Assembly: GCA_038049695.1 (NCBI GenBank)
Contig: CP142451.1
Location: forward strand, 71,812,001-71,876,000
Length of the DNA stretch: 64,000 bases
Reading direction: 5' to 3'
Source: Cinnamomum chago
Taxonomy: Eukaryota > Streptophyta > Magnoliopsida > Laurales > Lauraceae
Shown here: piece by piece, positions 1-11,492 of the stretch
How positions within the stretch are numbered: the first letter of the stretch is position 1
Layout of the letters: each line of letters begins with the position of its first letter
Notes under the pieces: model-generated
Database searches by the model: none
What the model was told of the DNA's origin: nothing
Seen by the model: the letters and a program-made list of their open reading frames with translations, nothing else
Program-made: the position numbers and the translations under genes

Positions 1-515
1 GATAAAGATGGTAGGTCTTAGGAAGATTGGAAGTCCTTGCTTGGCTTGGAAATCCTTGGAGAACTTAAGCTTGGTGATGGGAAGGTGGTGAAGAAGTAGA
101 AAGTAGAGGAGAAGAGGGGGTGAAATGAAGTGAAGGGAGAAAGGAATGGTTTAGCCTTCTTTTTTAAGGTTTGTGAAATTACAAAAGGGACTTTAGGGAC
201 CTAAGTGAGAATAGGATTTTTTATGGGTTTCAGGCCGCTGGATCGCGAGGAGCCTAACATGAAAGATGGCGTGCATGATGACGACTACTCGATGCATCAA
301 CTACGTTAAGTTTCTGAAATTATTTCCAACCCCTTCTACTTTTCTTAAATTACAAAATACCCCCTATTATACTCAAACCCACTCCGATCACCCCCAAAAC
401 TCACCAAAACCATTCTTAGCACTAAAACTAATGCATTAAGCTGCTGATCCCAATTAACTAATCTTAGTCCTAATTAATTACTCTAATCCACCAAATTAAG
501 GCCAAGGGCCTTACA
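1..515 (-). mobile_element. Ty3/gypsy chromovirus LTR, 5' (U3) part, cut by window edge
   Basis: Read on the minus strand this begins TGTAAGGCCC at 515 and resembles the start of the 2.95 kb LTR at 57954-60907. Both share the opening TGTAAGGYCC, a stretch like GGGGGTAWTWTGYAATTTAAGAAAA, and a CTCSTCGCGATCC motif further in. The rest of the LTR lies left of the window. Polypurine sequence follows directly on the minus strand, as expected upstream of a 3' LTR. No gene is seen in it. Family assignment rests on this by-eye homology. Confidence 0.65.
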
Positions 516-550
516 ACCTACTTTCTAACCCCCCCCCCTCCCCCCCGGAA
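516..550 (-). other. Polypurine tract next to the minus-strand LTR
   Basis: The plus strand is a C/T run (mostly C from about 530 to 546). On the minus strand this is a G-rich polypurine tract abutting the LTR that starts at 515, the place where plus-strand DNA synthesis is primed in LTR retrotransposons. The run is longer and purer in G than the other tracts in the window and may have expanded by slippage. Confidence 0.5.
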
Positions 551-562
551 ATAGAGCTGTCA

Positions 563-881
563 TTGCCTCTGATACTAATTGTTATAGCCCCGCTCAACTC
601 AGCACGTAGCACTACTTATGCCCGAGCATGCTTAGCTTTAGAGTTCTTATGGGATATAAGGCCACACGGCTTTGAAACATATTATGTTGAAGTAAGACGA
701 GATTTGACTTATAAGCCCAAGGTTAGGACTTGAATATTTTCAATGTGGGTCTTAGACTAAGCCTCACAATGCTAACTGAAGCACTCCACCTTTACCTCAG
801 CGGATTCCCTTTTCTTGGCTCACATGATCACTTGACATGGTCTTGCCTCAAGGGATTACCGAGGCAGATTGGAGCCCCACA
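563..881 (-). mobile_element. Candidate small LTR with antisense primer-binding site
   Basis: On the minus strand a segment running from TGTGGGGCTCC (881) to GGGCTATAACA (580) has TG...CA ends. It is followed by ATTAGTATCAGAGGC (577-563), close to the TGGTATCAGAGGC primer-binding site complementary to initiator-Met tRNA. This suggests a roughly 300 bp LTR of a minus-strand element whose internal region was almost wholly lost, since a polypurine tract of a different LTR lies only about 13 bp further on. No second LTR copy is visible, so the right boundary is a guess. Confidence 0.4.
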
Positions 882-1105
882 AATTATCCATCCATAAACA
901 TCTAACAATTCAAAATCAAAACCGCATTATCTCCTTCTCTATTAACATTCCACTTCTTCTTATCCAGTCCACCCATATCCATGTTTACACATATTTAAGA
1001 AAAAAAAAAGGTTTGGACAATGACCTAGCATATGACCAAGGTTCTTCCAACAAAATATTAAGTTCTGGGTTTTTATAGTGTTGAGAATTCATGGCAGGTT
1101 TGTTG
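882..1105. other. No gene seen
   Basis: AT-rich sequence between the candidate small LTR and the solo LTR. The open frame at 869-1078 has low-complexity composition and no family resemblance. It may belong to an LTR that the solo LTR at 1111 interrupted, but I cannot show this. Confidence 0.4.
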
Positions 1106-2487
1106 TTATGTGTAAGACCCAAACCCCTAATTTTCGCGATTAGTGTGTGTTTAGCTATGGGTTAGTTCTCTAAGTGAGTTTTAAGCCTAATCGAGTTGGT
1201 TTGTGGTTTAGAATAGTTTTCTATAGCTTTTGGGAGTTTCAAGAGCTGTTGGACCCAGTCTAGCAGCCCAGGGATGCCCTGGGTTGCACTTGTTAGCGTA
1301 GGGGGATTGTTCTTAATTTTGAAAAAATCCAATTTTGATTTCTTTTGATAAGTCAAATTAGCCCCAACAACTTTTGTGTTTAGCCCAATCCCATTCGAAA
1401 TTCAGAAAATCAATTTTTCAGCTCTAGGGGCAAAACAACCTTTTCACATTTAAATCTGAGCCCAAATTTCGAAATTCCTAAACCATGTCAAAAATATATT
1501 TTTTTGAAAACTAGATTTTGTAAGGATCATTTTAATATTCTTCGTCGATTTCATCCGAAGCCCAGAAAGCCCAGTTCCGAGCCCATGAAGAACTATTAGT
1601 GTGGGCTCCACTATCATCAACTTATATAAGCCCATCTTCTTTCTTTCTTCCCCATTTTTCTGCCCCAAAAGAGACTTGTTGCAAAGATCCCAGCTGAGCT
1701 CCTTCTCCTCTCCTCCTTGCTCATTTTCTCTCTCAAAACCTCATTAAACTCTTCCAAATTGAAGATTGATCACCACCACTCTACTCCATGCATTAAGAGC
1801 TTCCTATTGGCGCCATTTTCTCGTCGTTTCGTCGCCAACAACCTCTCCAACAGCCAATAGAGTTGCAGTATGGCTAACTTAGAGTAAGCCTCTTGCTCCC
1901 ATCTTTTAACAAGTTGATCTAGGCCATAGATGAGCCACTAATTCCAACATGCATGATCAGATTCCATGTCCTCGTTTGTTTTCTAAATTTTGAGCCATTT
2001 TGGATATTTCTTTGAGGGTTTTCTTTAATAGGTGTGCTATTGTCTATTGGGTGAGATCTAGGAGTGATCTTGGAGTGCTAGAGGTCAAGGCAAGTGATCT
2101 CTTTAGTTTTTCCTTGTGCATGTTAATTATGGAGACTATTTTGATTTCAAGTATAAGATTTTATTTACTAATCATGCATTTATATTGATATCAACAAGGT
2201 TGGGTTGTTTTGAAATCTACTTTTAAGCTAGCATGCATATGTTTCTAGTATGGCTTGAAAATCCTTCATTTAGTCAAGTTTGAATTCTGTTTTTGGTTGC
2301 AAATTACTTGTTTTGAATGGTTGGGTTGATGATCTCTAATGATTGGAAAAATGAAAATGTGAGATGCATGGATTATTTGTGAATGAAATCTTGAAAAGGA
2401 GGAGCTTGTAGGCTCAGTTTATTGCAAGGAATGGAGAGAAATGTTTGGTGAAGAGAAAGGGATGAAAACAACTTCAGAAATGTATTT

Positions 2488-2735
2488 TCGCATAGAGTCG
2501 GTCAGCTGTCGATTAAATAACAGGTGACCGAACCAGTTTGGCTCCAATTCTAGAGAGTTGCAAATTCATGCTTTTAAAGTGTCAGCTAACCGACAGGTGA
2601 CCGACACTATTTCGGTTCTAATTCCAGTAAGTTGTTTTCCATGTTCCTGATGGGTCAGCTAGCTGTCGGTCATTGTCTGCTCACCGACTTAACCATTGTC
2701 GGCTAACCAACAACCAACCGACAGGTGACCAAATT
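2488..2735. repeat. Cluster of GTCGGT/ACCGAC inverted motifs inside the LTR
   Basis: Repeated words such as GTCAGCTAACCGACAGGTGA and GACAGGTGACCGA occur in both orientations within about 250 bp, in an otherwise AT-rich LTR. A comparable cluster sits in the related LTR at 54816-55230. Confidence 0.7.
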
Positions 2736-2983
2736 TTACCCAGATTTTTAGAAATGAAGAGAAAGATGGAGTTTTCTACCTGGTCGATGTGTTCATCTTG
2801 GTATCTTTAATGTCGATGAAAAATGGGCACCATCTAAACGAATGAATGACATGGGATCTCAATGTGTGTACTAACTCGACGGTTACGATCCTAAGGTATT
2901 GATGAGGATGTGTGACATGAACTCGTGATTTTTAAACCAAACTCTTGCTTTGCGATTTGTATCATCTTGAAAAGAATGTTTCC

Positions 2984-3091
2984 AAGGTTTTGACTTGAAA
3001 AGGCATTGGTTTGCAATAATTTGGAATTGTAAAGGTTTTGACTTGAAAAGGCATTGGTTTGTAATAATTTGGAATTGAAAAGGTTTTGACT
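2984..3091 (+). repeat. 48-bp tandem repeat, two units plus a partial third
   Basis: The word AAGGTTTTGACTTG recurs at 2984 and 3032, and AAGGTTTTGACTT again at 3080, an exact 48-bp period; the two full units differ by only one or two bases. The minus-strand reading frames here (2883-3161, 2891-3100) are products of this repeat and not genes. Confidence 0.9.
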
Positions 3092-4421
3092 TAGTGCCAA
3101 CTGTGGATTTCGTGTGGTTCGCTACTTCGTGTGTACTTTTTGATAGGGCTACTTGTCTCATTTGCTCTCGTGTGTGTGTGGCTATTTCCAGTGTACAGAG
3201 TAGTCCCTTATCAATTCAAGAATACAGTTGTGATTTGTAAAACTTCATGTGGATTTTCGTATGGATTTTTGTGTCGATACCATTCAGTTTGGATGACCTT
3301 GCCGGTTTGATCAACCGCTTTGGGTCCTTAAATCTCCATGCCAACCTGCAGCTTGGAATATCGTGCATGTTATTTAGCCCGTTTCGCGGCGGGACTCGTG
3401 TGTGATGCCCAACTATACTGGGTTACTATAATTATATGATCGTGTCTCCTTTCACTTTATGTGATGGAGAATTATTATCATGAGTGCTCTTGTCACTTCG
3501 GTGACGGAGAATATAGCTTCATGTGGTTGCCATCTGCTCAGTCAATTTTATTCCCATGGTTTTTATCTTGTACATTGATTTCAATGTTCTTATCTTGCAA
3601 ACTTTGTATGATTTCTCGAGGACTTTCAAATGTGCTTTGGTATTGAAAAATGGTTTTACTAATTATGATATTATATGTATTCATGCTAGTTTCGTTTCGT
3701 ATATCGTTCATGGACTTTCGTTTCTTCGAAATGTATCTTAGTCATGTATTTATTTTAAATTCAGTAAATTGTTTCAAATATTGTTTCTTTTAAACTTTAA
3801 TTTTGTTTATGTTCTTGCCTAAATTGATCACCTGCCAGACTGTCGTGTCTGATATACTATACTTTGGTGCCTTAGGTAGCAGGTTATCGTTTTGAGCTAG
3901 TACGTGTGCAGATGGCTGTGAAGCCACAAGTTTTGCAGGTTGGTTGTGTCAATGATGTCATATAGATGTCGTACTTGTCTCCGGAGTTACGTTACACACT
4001 TTGGTAGCATTTGTTCTTAGCTGGTTATTTTGTACGGCTTTTGTTTGCCTTTTAATTTAGGATTGTAATTAACGCACTTGTTAATTTATAACTTGAATAT
4101 GCTTGGGTAATGACTAACCTGTTACTGTCAGCTCTGTATGTGTTATTATCTTGGTTTGCTCCAGTCTGAGTTTGAGCATTGCTATGATAGCTTTCCGCTG
4201 AGAGGTTGAGTGCGACACAGAATTCGTGTCGCATTCGATGGCCACGGACTCCGCGTCGCAACGCCACGTAAGCTTCCATGAAATGTTCTTAATGTGTTTG
4301 GAAATTTTGTCTTCCTCACACACGTGGATTCTAGGAAAGTAAAAATTTTAATTATTCCAAAAATCACGCCCCCCAAGACTGGACTGCTGCAGGAGTTCGG
4401 TTTTGGGGTCGTGACATTATA

Positions 4422-4766
4422 GCTGCATAAAACTGTGAAATATTAACTATGTAATTGTAAATCATAGTTCCATTATAATATATTAAGCTGAAAGATTTTA
4501 GATCTAATTTTGACTTTACTTTTTAATTTTGACCAGGCGTTATCTTTGGAAAGTTATTTTCAGTTTCTACAACCACTGACATACTATCCCTCCACTTTCC
4601 ACCAATATACTTTCCCTACTTAGATTCCCATCTTCCCCTTTTTCACATACATAGAATCCTATCTCTTCATGTATATCCATGATTACCACGGATTTTTGTG
4701 CTAATAACTTATTAATTGGATGCAAAAATTATTAGCAGAGCAAACCAACTTAATACACGGTGTGAA
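4422..4766. other. No gene seen
   Basis: AT-rich spacer between two solo LTRs. No open frame, structural RNA or terminal repeat is recognised. Confidence 0.5.
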
Positions 4767-4771
4767 CATCC

Positions 4772-6980
4772 TGAAAGTCCTTGGGATCCTAACCCTAGAG
4801 GGGGGGTGAATAGGGTGTGCTACAACTATGACCAATTTAGAGCAATTTTAACTTTTTAAAGCAAACTAGTCACATGTGATGATTAATCAAACAATATGCG
4901 GAAGCTAATAAAAGAATCACCACAAGCAAGCACCACAACACCAAGGTTTATAGTGGTTCGGCCTCAATGCCTACATCCACTACCGGCTTGTGAATCCAAC
5001 ACCCCATCGGATTTCCACTATTTATGCTTTTTCAAAGGCTAAGCAATAACCTATACAATATGCTTTCCAAGGCTAAGCAATAACCTTACATTGATGTTTT
5101 TCAAGGCTTAACATCAACCTATACACTATGCTTTTATAGGCTAAGCAATAACCTCTTCAACCACAAGGTTGGTTATCTCACAAAGTTAGTGTCTAACATA
5201 CACTTGATGGAGATACAAATAAGCTCATTACATTGCCTCTTAATTAGGCGGATATGGAAGTGAAAAACTAATACACACTCACACTATGGATGCAAAGATG
5301 AAAGTACATGAAGTGTGTGTGTGTGGTCCTCAATCATTTTGAAAATGAAAGTTCATAAATGTATGCCTAAGGCTTTTGAAAGTTTTAGCTCAAAAACATT
5401 TATGATTGAGGAAGTGATGCAATCACATGTTAAAAGTAACAACTTGTTAATGATATCAAAGTTACACAAGTTGTATGAAATGGATTAGCTCTAAACATGT
5501 GATGCATAGGGATGTCAATCAAATCAACAATGAAGATCAAAACATAAAAATAGATTTGATTGAAATGAGGGGACAAATCATATGTAATTATAAAGACAAC
5601 TTGAAAATGATTTACCAATCAAAGTAAGGCAAGTTGTGAAACTTTAAAACAATAATACACATATGATTTGTAATGATGTTGGATCCAAAACATAAGATAC
5701 ATTTGAGAGAGATTTTCTTATGATGGAAAAACAACAACCAATGATTCAACAAAGTATATGAATCATGTTACATATTTCATTAACATGATCTACTTAGATT
5801 TACCAAAGATAAAGTACTACTTTGATGAATCAATGGTGATGTATCCAAAACAATAGATCTATTCAAAATATAACACATGCTAAGGATACAACACATCATA
5901 GGTTAACATGTTACTAAGATTTACCAATGATAAAACAAAACATGAAAACATATGATTTGTAAAGAAGTTGAATCCAAAACATAAGTTAGTTTTGAAAAAG
6001 ATGTTCTTATGATGGAAAACAACAACCAAAGATTCAACCAAGTATATGGATCATGTTACATATGATTTCAAAGGTTTTTTCATTAACATGATCTACTTAG
6101 ATTTACCAAAGTTAAGTACTACTTGGATTGAATCATATGGTGTTGTATCCAAAACAATAAATCAACTCAAAACATAAAACATGTTAAGGACACAACACAA
6201 ACATAGTTTAACATGCTAGAAATGATTTACCAAAAATAAAACAAAGCATGAAAACATATGATTAAGGAAGGAAGAGCCTACTTGGTGGTTTAACTTCATT
6301 AATCCAAGCTTTAGCTTTCCTAATGCTCCCCTTCATCCCTTGGTTCTTTTCCCTTTTGATATGCCTCAATACCTCTCAAGGAGGGGCTAAAAATTCCCAA
6401 CTTTTGGCAAGGGAAAGAACTCATATTTATAGCAAAAAGTTGCCAACGGCTAGTCCTCGGTCGACCTAGACACAGGTCTCGGTCGACCGAGAACACACAA
6501 CGGTCGTATTTCTGACCATTGGTGCTCCCAGGCAAATTTTGCCTGCAGTTGTCTCGGTCGACCGAGACCTGTATCTCGGTCGACCGGCGACACTGCCGGG
6601 ACAACCCCCTTTTGACAAAAAATCCAACTTTTGCCATTTCAAAGTTATTTCTTTGGGGGACCTTTTGGCCACTAAATCAAGCTTGGAAAACATGTTTTAA
6701 AGATTCTAATGGTTTTTAAAACATGACATAAAAAGCCTAAAAAGATTCAAAACTTTTAAAACAAAGGCTTGCTTGATTTCTTGAAAACTCTTTTCTAAAA
6801 CAAATGCATCCAAGATAAAAAGACAAATCATGCATAAATCAATACTTTTACAAATCTTAAAAGCAATGCATGAATAAAACAAGATTTCAAGATTTCTTAA
6901 ATCAATGCATGTGTGTGTGAATCAAATGATGCTAATATGAAAATGCATCCATCAAATTGCAATCTACAAAATTCCTAACA
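4772..6980 (-). mobile_element. Solo LTR of the Sirevirus-like hairpin family
   Basis: This is the reverse complement, diverged, of the LTRs at 39258-41459 and 44198-46365. On the minus strand it starts TGTTAGGAATTTTG and ends in the CTCTAGGGTT...GGA region. An exact 5-bp duplication CATCC flanks it (4767-4771 and 6981-6985), proving insertion as one unit. At 2209 bp it matches the 2202 bp intact LTR. The inverted-repeat arms described in the intact copy are preserved here, for example TCAATCAAATC/GATTTGATTGA near 5516-5566, while loops differ. No second LTR or internal sequence is present. Confidence 0.92.
6424..6431 (-). promoter_or_regulatory. LTR TATA box (TATAAATA on minus strand)
   Basis: TATAAATA read on the minus strand, directly downstream of the CTCGGTCGACCGAG palindrome cluster (about 6455-6590). 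The same arrangement is found in the two intact LTRs of the family. It is the likely core promoter of the LTR. Confidence 0.55.
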
Positions 6981-6985
6981 CATCC

Positions 6986-7745
6986 TGTCATGTAATGACT
7001 TTAAGTCTTGTCAGTATGTTGATCTTAATGGTTCTTTTAAAGTGTTAGAATTGAAAATAAATCTTATTAGAAAAATAACAATAAGGCAGAGATTGTACAA
7101 TGGTTTTCCCAGTTTCATCCAAAAATGTCGGTCGTTCATGGTTGATATGGTGGTGAATTACGATCTATTTAGGGAAGACATAGTTCTGGAGTCATGCTCT
7201 CAAACCAAGTCTAGTAGAAAGATATATAAATCATTGGTTCCATGATGAGTGACTCGGGAATGTCATTTGAGGGGTGTGGGCCTATTAAGCTAGTTTGGTT
7301 TTGGGGGCAATTTGAGGATTTTTTTAGTAGCTTTTGAAGGTAGACCCACGATTTTTATTGAATTTTCGGAACTGGATCCAAAACTTTCATATAACTTTTG
7401 AAAGTGCACTACGGCTTAACGGGTGTGACTGCACTGCACCCATGTGACTCTACTTGGGTCCACCCTTGGTTCCATCATAAGAAAATCATTGTTTTATTTG
7501 TTACTAATAATAATATATGTTGGTGACGGTAGCCTCGCTTCTCATCTGGTCATTGCCGATCTCAATCACTATTGGAGTTGTCTTGGCGTCATTTGCATTG
7601 ATCTCGAGCTCTTTAATTGATATTCCTCCATTGATGGGAAATTAATTAATACATGTGTAAAAATTGTGATGTAGGGGAATAGCAACAAATGGTAGTCATG
7701 TAGGGTACTAAGTAACAAATGGCAATATGTAGGTAACAATTTGAA
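6986..7745. other. No gene seen
   Basis: Spacer between the solo LTR and the MULE. The frame at 7042-7245 (67 codons, ATG start) has no recognisable domain and no splice or promoter context. I do not call it a gene. Confidence 0.45.
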
Positions 7746-8085
7746 ATAATAAAGGGTGTTGCTATTTGGACACCAAATTTTTCTTTTCAAACACAAGGAA
7801 ACTTTTTTTTTTATTACATTCATGCCCCTTGATGAAATGACCAAAATGGACATAATCCAACAAAAACTCAAAACCTATTTTCTTTTCACACACACATGCT
7901 GCTCTTCTTCCTCTCTCAGTCATCTCATTCTTCACTTTCTCCATCTTCTTTAGGCAACTCATCTTCACTCACATTCCTCCATTTTCTTCTCCTATTCCAC
8001 CCATTTACTTTCCACTTCTCACTCTCTACTTCCTCCATCTACTTGTCTACTAATCTTCACTTACATTCCTCTACTTTCTAGTGCA

Positions 8086-9675
8086 ATGAAGGAAGAAAGC
8101 AACAATCAAATTGGACCTTTAAACCAAAGTAGTAGTGGAAAGGTCAGTTCCTTTGTTTGTTTGTGTTTTTTATTTTTTTTACCTCTTTTTTTTAAGTTTT
8201 TCTCACCTGGAACGAGTTGCAGGGTCTCGATATGTACGAAATTTCAGGTCCGAACATATGCCATATGTTCGGAAATTCAGGTCCGAACATATGGCATTTG
8301 TTCGGATGTTTCATACCGAACAGTGACATATTATTATGTACTTCCTGCAGGTCTCTACGCAGGAAAGTCAGGTTGGATCGGAGTTTGTAATGGATTATAC
8401 CAGTGAGTTTATAACTCAAGAGGTATGTCCGATTGTGAATTTATTACTCAAATTACAAATATTTGTTACTAAATTCATATTAAAATTGTTTACTGTAGAT
8501 ATTTCACAGTCGCGATTCGTTGATCAGTTGGGCTCGTGTTGTAGGACGGAAAAACGGGTTTGTCATTGTGGTAAAGGTTTCAAATGCTGCTCGGATAGGT
8601 GTCAAACCTAGAGTACTCCTTGCATGCGAGAGAAGTGGACAATATAAGCATGAAGAGGGCCAAAAGCGAAAAAGGGTCAAACAAACCGGTTCAAAAAAAT
8701 GTGAATACCCTTTCGCATTAAAGGGCATAAAGTTAGACTCAAATGATGATTGGATGTTGGAGGTCATATGTGGTGTGCATAATCATTCGGTAGCAGAACA
8801 TTTAGAAGGGCATTCTTTTGCAGGCAGATTATCAAAGGAGGAAACTCAGTTGCTGGTTGATATGTCCAAGAGCATGGTTAGACCAAAAGAAATTTTGGTT
8901 ACGTTGAAACAAAGAAGTGAATTAAACGTAACCACAATGAAGACAATATACAATGCACGCTACAGATATAAAGTTAATGATCGGGGTGGAAGAAGTCAGA
9001 TGCAACAACTGCTTGGGAAGCTAACAGAGCATAATTACATTGAATGGCATAAGACTTGTGAGGACAACGATACTGTAACTGACTTGATTTGGACGCACCC
9101 AAGCAGTTTAGATTTATTACGTGCATTTCCACATGTTTTGATAATGGACTGTACTTACAAGACCATCGTTATCGCATGCCTCTATTGGAGGTTGTTGGAG
9201 TCACATCCACAGACATGACTTTTTCTGTATGCTTTGCATACCTTCATGCAGAACGTGAAGATAATTATGCATGGGCATTGGGTGTATTACGTTCTATTAT
9301 TGGTGATGGTATTCTTCCTGACGTCATTGTGACGGACAGAGAACTGTCACTCATGAACGCCATTAACAGAGTATTCCCGAGTGCAACTCATTTATTATGC
9401 AAATGGCATATTAATAGAAACGTATTGGCGAGATGTAAAAAGTTGTTTGAAACTAAAGAGAAATGGGACAGGTTTATTATGAGCTGGAATATGTTAGTGT
9501 CTTCATCAACAGAAGAGGAGTTTGGTGAACAACTACATAAGCTAAATCAAGAATTTAGTACGTATCCTGATGCACTCAATTACGTGAAGGGTAATTGGTT
9601 AGATGCTTACAAGGAGAGATTTGTGTCCGCATGGACAGACAATAGTATCCATTTTGGGAATACTACTTCGAACAG
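8086..9675 (+). pseudogene. MULE transposase with FAR1-type DNA-binding domain, frameshifted and 3'-truncated
   Basis: Exons can be placed at 8086-8142, 8351-8422 and 8499-9675 with GT-AG borders, all phase 0. The second exon ends in ITQE and the third opens with IFHSRDSLISWARVVGR, the start of the FAR1/WRKY-GCM1 zinc-binding domain. Its ligands are visible as LLAC, KKCEYP and CGVHNH. The MULE transposase core follows: first catalytic Asp in LIMDCTYKT, second in VTDREL, then LCKWHINRN. A one-base deletion just after TYKT (about 9165) moves the rest into another frame. A donor at 9676 and acceptor near 9742 would add only a few codons before a stop, so the C-terminal part (catalytic Glu region, SWIM finger) is gone. 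Family identity is firm; activity is very unlikely. Confidence 0.9.
8243..8324. repeat. Left subterminal cluster of TCCGAACA/TGTTCGGA palindromes
   Basis: Two copies of a hairpin-like word (GGTCCGAACATATG followed by the inverse ATATGTTCGG) plus a partial third, lying in intron 1 of the transposase gene. They use the same core as the right cluster at 10003-10130. Confidence 0.8.
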
Positions 9676-9785
9676 GTACTTTTAAAAAGATACCAATTAT
9701 TTGATTTATGCCTATTAATTACTGTGTCTCACCTCTTAACAGGATGATGATAATTATCCGAGGATGTGCATAATTATCGGATACT

Positions 9786-9953
9786 TTATAACGACCTATC
9801 TCGTGGCCCATGAGATGGTTGCTCTTCCATCTCTGGTTGTTCTTCAACGTTCTCCTCATGAAGAACAGGTTCTTCTACAACCTCTTCCACTGGGTGGCGA
9901 CGCCTTCTGTTTGAAGCAGTAGGTCGCACCCTAGAAGAGCTCGGTTGGTCCAT
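9786..9953 (-). CDS. Short minus-strand frame in the MULE, 55 codons, unknown
   Basis: An ATG at 9953 opens a 55-codon frame ending TAA at 9786. The peptide starts MDQPSSSRVRPTASNRRRR and continues as a very acidic tail rich in E-V-E-E and E-E-Q-P. The basic-then-acidic composition is not random-looking for this AT-rich region. It converges on the transposase gene, a position where some MULEs carry a second gene, and it could be the first exon or the remnant of one. I recognise no family. Confidence 0.35.
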   Translation of the reverse strand: MDQPSSSRVRPTASNRRRRHPVEEVVEEPVLHEENVEEQPEMEEQPSHGPRDRSL

Positions 9954-10002
9954 ATCTGAAATAAAAATACAAACATTGTAGGATTATGGTTTTTGCATCA
10001 AA

Positions 10003-10130
10003 CTGTTCGGATGTTCAGGTCTGAACAAAGTCCATTTGTTCGGACCTGAACGTCCGAACAAAATCATTTTGTTCGGACCTGAACATCCGAAAAAAATGAT
10101 TTTGTTCGGATGTTCAGGTCCGAACAAACC
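10003..10130. repeat. Right subterminal array of TTCGGA/TCCGAA palindromes
   Basis: Four copies of a near-palindrome of the type TTCGGATGTTCAGGTCCGAA, about 33 bp apart and alternating in internal orientation. They sit about 500 bp from the right end of the MULE. With the left cluster they form subterminal repeats that could be transposase-binding sites; that function is inference. Confidence 0.8.
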
Positions 10131-10639
10131 GTTGTTTCTGTGTGGAAAAATGGTGGCGATGATGGTGTACAAACCAGCCCAAATGCATGGAAAACGTCAG
10201 CATTGTTTGTAAAAACTTACATTGAATGAGAATCTATCATCATAACAAGTTTTCATGAAAAAAAAGGTAATCTAAGATAGATAAAATGGTAAAGAATGAA
10301 TGGTGAAGAAAAATGAAATGACAATGGTGGAGATAGAGATTTACCTTTGAAAGAGGAGATGGTCTAGAGGGTTGTGAACGCCGGAGAGAGAAATGACGCC
10401 GGAGAAGTGGAGAGAGTGGGAAGAAAGAGGGATCGGACGTGTGTGTGGGAAGAAAGAGGGAAGAAAAATGAAGATCGTGTGTGTGGGAAGAAAGAGGGAA
10501 ATGGAGAGAGGGCTAAAATGGGAATTTTTGCTGTGTGTGGAAAGAAGTAATGTAATTTTTAAATTATTGTGATGTGTGTGGAGAGAATTTGTGGGGGAAA
10601 AGCTATATTTTGTGTGCCAATAGCAAGACCCATAATAAA

Positions 10640-11492
10640 TGTGAAGATCCATAAATGGCCATTGTCTTATCCGATGGAAAATCAATAAGCAGTCATGTAG
10701 GTAACTAATACAAGTGACCACATACATCATCTATAGTTTGTTTCTCCAACATGAACCAAGGGGCTGAAGTAGGTTGCATGCACTTAATGTACTTGCTTTT
10801 TTTTTTAAACACTAGAATATATTGAAATATTTTACAATTCTCAAACACTAAAAGTAATAATTTGTTAAATCTACAAAAATCAAACAACAGAAGCAGCAAA
10901 GTATTATAATATGTCAATGTTATAATATATGCACAAAAAAATAAATTAATATTTAAATCTACGTATATTTTAATTTTCTTGTGGCTAACACCCTCTAAAA
11001 CATCGCTGGCGATTTTTATTTTATTTTATTTTATTTTTATTTTTTTTTAGGAGAAGGAGAATAAGATGAATATATAGCGCCTACTAAATAGTGGAAAAGA
11101 AGAAAATGCATTGGACAAGCTAAGAAATAAAGAGATAAGAAGGGAGAGAAATGAAATTTAAAATGAGGAAAGAAGAGGGAGCTCATACCTAATAAAAGGA
11201 GAGTAAACTTAGAGAGAGAGAGAGAGAGAAAGAGGGCTTTTATGCGATGGAATGAGAAAAAGACTTCTTGATAGAAGGATAAAAATAGAGAAGTAGACAA
11301 AAACCATATTGCCAGCTGCCGGCAAAGCCAAAATTCTTCCCTCCCCGTGTTTTGAAATATTGGATTATTATAGAATCTACAATATTCTCATCTCCCCTAA
11401 AGAAAGCAATATCCACATTGTCTAAAGAACTTATATTGTAAATCATAATATACTTTTTTATAACACTAATAAATGAAAATAGAATATTATAA
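10640..11492. other. No gene seen; simple repeats
   Basis: AT-rich intergenic sequence with a TTTTA-type run (about 11015-11048) and a GA microsatellite (about 11210-11232). The minus-strand frames here are low-complexity F/L/S-rich readings of these runs. Confidence 0.5.

Larger units (their letters stand above)
1111..4416 (+). mobile_element. Solo LTR of a Ty3/gypsy chromovirus (3.3 kb)
   Basis: It starts TGTAAGACCC and ends GGGTCGTGACA. The flanking pentamers TTATG (1106-1110) and TTATA (4417-4421) look like a 5-bp target duplication with one change. The start (CGATTAGTGTGTG motif) matches the minus-strand LTR start at 33835 and the minus-strand reading of the solo LTR ending at 56586, so these belong to one family. 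No gag or pol lies between the ends and its length (3306 bp) is close to the 3363 bp solo LTR at 53224. Hence it is a solo LTR left by recombination, not a whole element. Confidence 0.75.
7754..10631 (+). mobile_element. MULE (Mutator-like) DNA transposon, complete ends
   Basis: The ends are imperfect inverted repeats: GGGTGTTGCTATTTGG at the left, and GGGTCTTGCTATTGGC as the reverse complement of the right end. They are flanked by an exact 8-bp duplication ATAATAAA (7746-7753 and 10632-10639), the size expected for Mutator superfamily insertions. Inside are a three-exon transposase gene (broken), a short minus-strand reading frame, and two subterminal clusters of TTCGGA/TCCGAA palindromes. 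The transposase C-terminus is missing, so this copy is probably immobile on its own. Confidence 0.88.
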
